From positions 1,054,001 to 1,118,000 of the forward strand of contig NZ_FOQV01000001.1 of NCBI RefSeq assembly GCF_900113835.1: a stretch of 64,000 nucleotides of DNA, read 5' to 3'. Shown one piece after another: positions 59,278-64,000 of the stretch; position 1 is the first letter of the stretch; every line of letters begins with the position of its first letter. The position numbers and the translations under genes are program-made. Below the pieces are notes generated by a model that searched no databases, had not been told where the DNA came from, and worked only from the letters and a program-made list of their open reading frames with translations. The stretch comes from Allobosea sp. OK403. Lineage in GTDB: Bacteria; Pseudomonadota; Alphaproteobacteria; Rhizobiales; Beijerinckiaceae.

Positions 59278-60191
59278 TCGCGCGACCGGACAGCCCATCC
59301 AGCAACGCGTTCGAGCAGCACAGGCCATTCCTGATCCGGCTGGCCTATCGCATGCTCGGCTCGGTCAGTGATGCCGAGGACGTGGTGCAGGATGCCTGGC
59401 TGCGCTGGCACGAGGCCGGACAGGAAGACATCATCAACCCGCGCGCCTATCTGGCGCGCGTGGTGACGCGGCTCTGCCTCGATCAGATGAAATCGGCCCG
59501 CAGCCGGCGCGAATTCTATGTCGGAACCTGGCTTCCGGAGCCGATCGTCGAGAGCCTCGGTAGCGGCGAGCCGGTGGATGACGAACTCGATGCACCGATC
59601 GCGCTGATGCTGGCGCTCGAACGGCTCTCGTCGCTGGAGCGGGCCGCTTTCCTGCTGCACGACATCTTCGATATCGGCTTTGCCGAAATCGCCCGCATGC
59701 TGGAGCGCAGCGAGGCCGCCTGCCGCCAGCTCGCTACTCGGGCGCGCCAGCATGTCCGGCTCGACCTGCCCCCGCGCAACAGCGTCTCTCGCGAGGAGGC
59801 GGCGCGCTATGCCGAGGCCTTCTTCAAGGCCTCGCATCAATCCGACCCGACCCTGCTGCAGCAACTGCTCGCACGCGATGTCGTCCTGCACAGCGACGGC
59901 GGCGGCAAGGTGGCGGCCTCGATCAACCAGATCTTCGGCCTCGACAAGGTCGCGCGCTTCTTCGCAGGCATTGCCCAGAAGGTCGCAAGGCTCGGTCTCG
60001 CGACCACGCGCTATGAGCCCGTGCTGATCAATGGCCTGCCGGGCTATATCAGTCTCGAACGTGGCGAGACCTTGCAGGCAACCGCGCTCGATATCCGCGA
60101 CGGCCTGATCCAGGCCATCTATGTCATCCGCAACCCCGACAAACTGCGGCATGTTTCGCTGCCGGACGGCCCGGATCACGGCTCGCTCTAG
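59274..60191 (+). CDS. ECF41-type RNA polymerase sigma factor with C-terminal SnoaL-like domain
   Basis: The 305-residue protein has a sigma-70 region 2 (RPFLIRLAYRMLGSVSDAED to DVVQDAWLRWHE), region 4 (LSSLERAAFLLHDIFDIGFAEI), the linker motif TWLPEP, and a C-terminal SnoaL_2-like domain with the DGGGK motif that tunes activity in ECF41 factors. No anti-sigma gene is present; the C-terminal domain takes that role. It is coupled to the decarboxylase-like gene. A palindromic repeat follows. Confidence 0.94.
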   Translation: MIARPDSPSSNAFEQHRPFLIRLAYRMLGSVSDAEDVVQDAWLRWHEAGQEDIINPRAYLARVVTRLCLDQMKSARSRREFYVGTWLPEPIVESLGSGEPVDDELDAPIALMLALERLSSLERAAFLLHDIFDIGFAEIARMLERSEAACRQLATRARQHVRLDLPPRNSVSREEAARYAEAFFKASHQSDPTLLQQLLARDVVLHSDGGGKVAASINQIFGLDKVARFFAGIAQKVARLGLATTRYEPVLINGLPGYISLERGETLQATALDIRDGLIQAIYVIRNPDKLRHVSLPDGPDHGSL

Positions 60192-60291
60192 AGCGTTTCC
60201 GAGCGAAGTGGATACCGGTTCGCGTAAAGAAAATGCGATAAAACAAAGAGTTAGAGCATTTCCGCGTTTCGGAGAAACGCGGAAATGCTCT
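60192..60291. repeat. Palindromic repeat element between convergent sigma factor and azlD
   Basis: The right part is a perfect 18-bp inverted repeat, AGAGCATTTCCGCGTTTC (60253-60270) with its complement at 60274-60291, and a 3-nt loop. The left part (60192-60230) has AGAGCGTTTCCGAGCGAAGTGGATACCGGTT, a degenerate copy of the family (core ACCGGTT; quoted as a pattern). The hairpin reaches into azlD and supplies part of its stop codon. Confidence 0.8.
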
Positions 60292-60646
60292 AGATCAGCA
60301 GCCACGCGCCGGCGATCAGCGTCGCCTCACCCGCAAGCACGGCGAGCATCACCCTGCGCCGGTCGAAGAGCATGATCGCCAGCGCGACAGTGAGCGCACC
60401 GACCCGCAAGCCCAGGGGCGCCGCCGCCAGGGCGCCGGGCGGCACGATCATCAGCTTGGCGACGACGCCGGCCAGGAGCGCGGTCGCGACCGCCCTCACC
60501 CATTCAAGCGCCGGAGAATCGGGCGGGATGCGCCGCGCGAAGGCAACCGCAAGCCAGCGCCAGATCTCGGTCGGCAGCACGGCAAAGAGCAGCAAGGCGA
60601 GATAGGGCCAGTAGGCGCCGTCCAGGCCGGGAATCGGCGGCGTCAT
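60290..60646 (-). CDS. azlD: AzlD family small subunit of branched-chain amino acid exporter
   Basis: The 118-residue membrane protein with about four helices: YLALLLFAVLPTEIWRWLAVA and RVGALTVALAIMLFDRRR. It pairs with AzlC to export branched-chain amino acids or analogues. The ATG overlaps azlC by 4 bp (ATGA). Its TAG stop (60292-60290) overlaps the end of a palindromic repeat. Confidence 0.85.
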   Translation of the reverse strand: MTPPIPGLDGAYWPYLALLLFAVLPTEIWRWLAVAFARRIPPDSPALEWVRAVATALLAGVVAKLMIVPPGALAAAPLGLRVGALTVALAIMLFDRRRVMLAVLAGEATLIAGAWLLI

Positions 60647-61368
60647 GCGGCCCTCCCGCGCCTGCGGCCGATCAGGAAGGCGATGCTGCCGGCGATCACT
60701 CCGGCGACGATCAGATCGAAGCCGCCGCCGATGAAACGGTCGCAGATCGGCGCGAGCGCAAGGCCGAGCACCATGGCCGCGATGTCGCCGCGATGCCGGA
60801 TGCCGGCCGCCAAGGAAACCAGGAAGAAGATCGGCGTCAGGCAGAGCAGCCCCGCTGCAAACGGAATCGGCAAGGCGTTGACGAGATAATAGCCCGAGAA
60901 AGTGCCGATCGCGCTGACGGCCATGCAGGTGTTGGCGAAGCCGAGGAAATAGGCGACGCGCTGCGGCGGCGGCACGGCAGGCAAGCGCCGCAGGCCCTCC
61001 GTCCAGGCCGTCACGGCGACATAATGCGACAGGGCAAGCTGGAGCCAGACGCTTTGCCCGGGCCGGCGCAGCAGGGGCAGGATCGCGACGGTCATCGGCA
61101 GGAAGCGCAACGAGGCGAAACCGATCGCGATTGCAATCGCGCTCCAGGCCGCGCCGGCGGCGATCGAGGCGAAGAAGATCACCTGTGACGGCCCGGCCCA
61201 GACCAGCATGGTCGACAGCACCGCCACCTCGACGGGATAGCCGACATCCCGCGCCAATGAACCGATTCCGACGAGCCCGAAGCCGACCACCCAAGCCGGC
61301 AGGGAGAGCGCATCGCGCATGCCGGCCAGCGCCACACGCTGCCAGCTCCAATCGGCCGATACGCTCAT
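60643..61368 (-). CDS. azlC: AzlC family branched-chain amino acid exporter, large subunit
   Basis: The 241-residue inner-membrane protein with about seven helices. The family motifs are GFGLVGIGSLARDVGYP, MLVWAGPSQVIFFASIAAG and LRFLPMTVAILPLLR. Export function is known for BrnFE/AzlCD; the substrate here is inferred. First gene of the pair, no linked regulator seen. Confidence 0.92.
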   Translation of the reverse strand: MSVSADWSWQRVALAGMRDALSLPAWVVGFGLVGIGSLARDVGYPVEVAVLSTMLVWAGPSQVIFFASIAAGAAWSAIAIAIGFASLRFLPMTVAILPLLRRPGQSVWLQLALSHYVAVTAWTEGLRRLPAVPPPQRVAYFLGFANTCMAVSAIGTFSGYYLVNALPIPFAAGLLCLTPIFFLVSLAAGIRHRGDIAAMVLGLALAPICDRFIGGGFDLIVAGVIAGSIAFLIGRRRGRAA

Positions 61369-61534
61369 GAAGGGATGTGCACGCTTGCCCGATAGCCGCC
61401 GAGGACCATACAGCCCCCGTTTTCATACGGGCGCTGCAAGCGTTCTAACCCGCACGATCCAGCAAACCGATATCCGACGTCGCGCGGTCAGCCCTGCGTC
61501 AGTTGCAACAGACCGGCAGTCTGGAGGCGGGACC

Positions 61535-61807
61535 TCAGCGGCCGCCCTTCATGATGATGCCGATGAGCTCGTTGCCGAAATCGATCAATTCCTTGGGCAC
61601 GCCGCCAACGGCCTTTACGCCGAGATAGATCAGGTAGACGAAGGCCGGCACGAGAATCCAGCCCAGGATCTCCTCGAACAGCTTGCGCCGCCGGCGGCGC
61701 TGCTCGCGCTTCTCGAACCATCCGAGCTTCTGCTTGCGCGCCGGAGGCTCCGGCGCGGTTTCCGGCGCCTGCGCCAGAAGGGGGGCGGGTTTTCGCTTGA
61801 ACCACAC
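61535..61807 (-). CDS. Small single-pass membrane protein downstream of clpA
   Basis: The 90-residue protein has a basic, Pro-rich N-terminal part with the strongly basic cluster KREQRRRRRKLFEEIL, one transmembrane helix (ILGWILVPAFVYLIYLGVKAV), and a short tail PKELIDFGNELIGIIMKGGR. No family recognised. The GTG at 61807 begins 4 bp after the clpA stop, so it is very likely co-transcribed with clpA. Confidence 0.68.
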   Translation of the reverse strand: MWFKRKPAPLLAQAPETAPEPPARKQKLGWFEKREQRRRRRKLFEEILGWILVPAFVYLIYLGVKAVGGVPKELIDFGNELIGIIMKGGR

Positions 61808-61811
61808 GGTC

Positions 61812-64000
61812 TCAGGCCTTGGTCAGAGGAACTTTCGGTACGGTCCTGACAAGACGCTGCGTCTTCGGCGCCTCGGGAGCGCCGCCGGGCTTGCCAGCGG
61901 AGCCGCCTTTGGCAGGTCTCTTCGGTGATGTCGAGACCACAGGCTCGCTAGCCGCCTTGGCGCGCGGCTTGCGCTCGCGCTTTTCTCCTGCTGCGGCGAC
62001 GTCCTTTTCGGGCTTCGGCTTCACCGGCCCTTCCGGGAATTCGAGCCCCAGCACCTTGATGCCAGTCTCGGACTGGACGACCACGACCTTGACCGCGCCG
62101 CCATGCTTCAGACGTCCGAACAGGACTTCGTCAGCGAGCGGCGTCTTGATGGTCTGCTGGATCAGCCGGGCCATCGGGCGGGCGCCCATCGCCTCGTCAT
62201 AGCCGTTCTCGACCAGCCATTCGCGCGCCTCGTCGCTCAGTTCGATCGTGACGTTGCGATCGGCAAGCTGGGCCTCGAGCTGAAGCACGAACTTGTCGAC
62301 GACGCGGGCCACGACCGTCTTCGGCAGATGGCTGAAGGAGACGACGGAATCGAGCCGGTTGCGGAACTCCGGCGCGAACAGCTTGTTGATCGCCTCGGTG
62401 TCGTCGCCCTCGCGCTTCTGGCGGGTGAAGCCATAGGCGTTGCGGGCCATGTCGGCGGCGCCGGCATTGGTCGTCATGATCAGGATGACGTTCCTGAAAT
62501 CGACCTGCTTGCCGTTATTGTCGGTCAGTTTGCCATGATCCATGACCTGCAACAGGATGTTGAACAGGTCGGGATGGGCTTTTTCGATCTCGTCGAGCAG
62601 CAGCACCGAATGCGGATGCTGGTCGATCTTGTCGGTCAGCAGCCCGCCCTGGTCGAAGCCGACATAGCCGGGAGGCGCGCCAATCAACCGCGAAACGGTG
62701 TGGCGCTCCATATATTCCGACATGTCGAAGCGCACGAGTTCGACGCCCAGCGACAAGGCGAGCTGACGCGCGACCTCGGTCTTGCCGACACCGGTGGGGC
62801 CGGCGAAGAGATAGCAGCCGATCGGCTTCTCGCCGTCGCGCAGGCCGGCGCGCGCCAACTTGATCGACGAGGACAGGGCCTCGATCGCCTTTTCCTGGCC
62901 GTAAACCGTGCGCTTCAGCGTGCTCTCGAGATTGCGCAGCACCTCGGCGTCGTCCTTGGAGACGGTCTTGGCCGGGATACGCGCCATGGTCGCGATGGCG
63001 GCCTCGACCTCCTTTACGCCGATGACCTTCTTGCGCTTGTTCTCGGGCACCAGCATCTGCGAGGCGCCGGTCTCGTCGATGACGTCGATCGCCTTGTCCG
63101 GCAGCTTGCGGTCATGGATGTAGCGGGCCGAGAGCTCGACCGCCGCCTTGATGGCGTCGGCCGTGTAGCGCAGCTTGTGGAACTCTTCGAAATAGGGCTT
63201 CAGCCCCTTCAGGATCTCGATCGCATCGGGGATCGACGGCTCGTTGACGTCGATCTTCTGGAAGCGGCGCACCAGCGCCCGGTCCTTCTCGAAATACTGG
63301 CGATATTCCTTGTAGGTGGTCGAGCCAATGCAGCGCAGCCCGCCAGAGGCCAAAGCCGGCTTCAGCAAATTGGAGGCATCCATCGCGCCGCCCGAGGTCG
63401 CGCCCGCGCCGATCACCGTATGGATCTCGTCGATGAACATGATCGCCTTGGGGTGGGCCTCGATTTCCTTCATCACCTGCTTGAGGCGTTCCTCGAAATC
63501 GCCGCGATAGCGCGTACCGGCCAACAGCGTGCCCATGTCCAGCGAGAACACTGTCGCGTCCTCCAGGACCTCCGGCACCTCGCCGCGGATGATCTTGAGC
63601 GCCAGGCCCTCAGCGATGGCGGTCTTGCCGACGCCGGGCTCGCCGACCAGCAGCGGGTTGTTCTTCTGCCGGCGGCAAAGGATCTGGATGGTACGCTGGA
63701 CCTCGGCCTCGCGCCCGATCAGCGGATCGATGCGGCCATCGCGCGCCTTGCGGTTGAGGTTGACGCAATAGGCGTCGAGCGCACTTTCCTTCTTCTTCTT
63801 GTCCTTGTCGGCGTCGTTGCCCTGGTCGGCGGCGCGAGAATCGCGCTGCTGCTCAGGCTCCTCCTCAGCGCCGCGCACGGGCTTGGCCTCGCTCGCGCCG
63901 GGGCGCTTGGCGATGCCATGGCTGATGTAGTTGACCGCGTCGTAGCGGGTCATGTCCTGCTCCTGCAGGAAATAGGCGGCATGGCTCTCGCGTTCGGCGA
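61812..64000 (-). CDS. clpA: ATP-dependent Clp protease ATP-binding subunit ClpA, C-terminal part (runs off window)
   Basis: AAA+ unfoldase for ClpP. The N-terminal repeat domain lies outside the window; the visible part begins [20 protein letters not shown]. It contains AAA1 Walker [13 protein letters not shown]2 Walker [23 protein letters not shown] and [14 protein letters not shown]. Between the N domain and AAA1 is a charged insertion (Glu/Lys/Asp rich). The C-terminal ~75 residues are a Lys/Pro/Ala-rich tail, longer than in E. coli. The ATG at 63953 is internal. Confidence 0.96.
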   Translation of the reverse strand, partial: AERESHAAYFLQEQDMTRYDAVNYISHGIAKRPGASEAKPVRGAEEEPEQQRDSRAADQGNDADKDKKKKESALDAYCVNLNRKARDGRIDPLIGREAEVQRTIQILCRRQKNNPLLVGEPGVGKTAIAEGLALKIIRGEVPEVLEDATVFSLDMGTLLAGTRYRGDFEERLKQVMKEIEAHPKAIMFIDEIHTVIGAGATSGGAMDASNLLKPALASGGLRCIGSTTYKEYRQYFEKDRALVRRFQKIDVNEPSIPDAIEILKGLKPYFEEFHKLRYTADAIKAAVELSARYIHDRKLPDKAIDVIDETGASQMLVPENKRKKVIGVKEVEAAIATMARIPAKTVSKDDAEVLRNLESTLKRTVYGQEKAIEALSSSIKLARAGLRDGEKPIGCYLFAGPTGVGKTEVARQLALSLGVELVRFDMSEYMERHTVSRLIGAPPGYVGFDQGGLLTDKIDQHPHSVLLLDEIEKAHPDLFNILLQVMDHGKLTDNNGKQVDFRNVILIMTTNAGAADMARNAYGFTRQKREGDDTEAINKLFAPEFRNRLDSVVSFSHLPKTVVARVVDKFVLQLEAQLADRNVTIELSDEAREWLVENGYDEAMGARPMARLIQQTIKTPLADEVLFGRLKHGGAVKVVVVQSETGIKVLGLEFPEGPVKPKPEKDVAAAGEKRERKPRAKAASEPVVSTSPKRPAKGGSAGKPGGAPEAPKTQRLVRTVPKVPLTKA

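Overview
The window looks like a chromosomal core segment from a high-G+C alphaproteobacterium of the Hyphomicrobiales (Rhizobiales). Bosea-like gene content is my best guess, but this is inferred from gene order and protein sequences and was not tested. Supporting signs are the split nuoC/nuoD genes, a NuoE with a long C-terminal extension, PleD/DivK cell-cycle regulators, an EipB-family envelope protein, an acdS/acdR pair, and several palindromic intergenic repeats of the type common in this order.

Region 1 (1-16534, minus strand): the 5' part of birA, then the 14-gene nuo operon for respiratory complex I. It is transcribed from nuoA (right) to nuoN (left), mostly with overlapping or closely spaced genes. 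Three foreign-looking items interrupt it. A four-helix-bundle (S23/IVP/Avd-like) gene sits between nuoC and nuoD, bracketed by four inverted heptamers on each side. A 72-bp gene-less hairpin with the same four-plus-four heptamer layout lies between nuoI and nuoJ. An AT-rich DUF2569 membrane-protein gene lies between nuoF and nuoG. I regard the heptamer-flanked element and its empty copy as the strongest candidate for an under-described system.

Region 2 (16833-26661): two small secreted proteins (HdeA-like and M15/DUF882-like), an orphan ModA-like binding protein, tRNA-Asp, a small secreted protein, tRNA-Val, and the proteostasis cluster lon, clpX, clpP and tig, followed by tRNA-Leu.

Region 3 (26863-38779), metabolism and transport: a multicopper-oxidase-fold protein that has lost almost all copper ligands, a DoxX-like protein, gluconate use (gntK, gnd), a LysR regulator divergent from an ArgH-like lyase plus polar amino acid ABC transporter operon, an AraC/DUF2000 pair with overlapping start codons, and ACC deaminase (acdS) with its Lrp-type regulator acdR.

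Region 4 (38954-45197): the urea ABC transporter urtABCDE behind a sigma-54-type promoter. Upstream, on the other strand, is a 25-codon open frame preceded by a 15-nt complement of the 16S rRNA 3' end and followed by a strong terminator.

Region 5 (45314-64000): rnr with DUF983 and NUDIX genes, rpmG, pleD and divK, DUF3572-dinB, eipB, a RidA/GDPD/acetyltransferase operon, a HIT protein, an ECF41 sigma factor with its carboxymuconolactone-decarboxylase partner and a matching promoter, azlCD, and clpA running off the right edge.

No rRNA operon, CRISPR array, prophage or transposase gene was seen.
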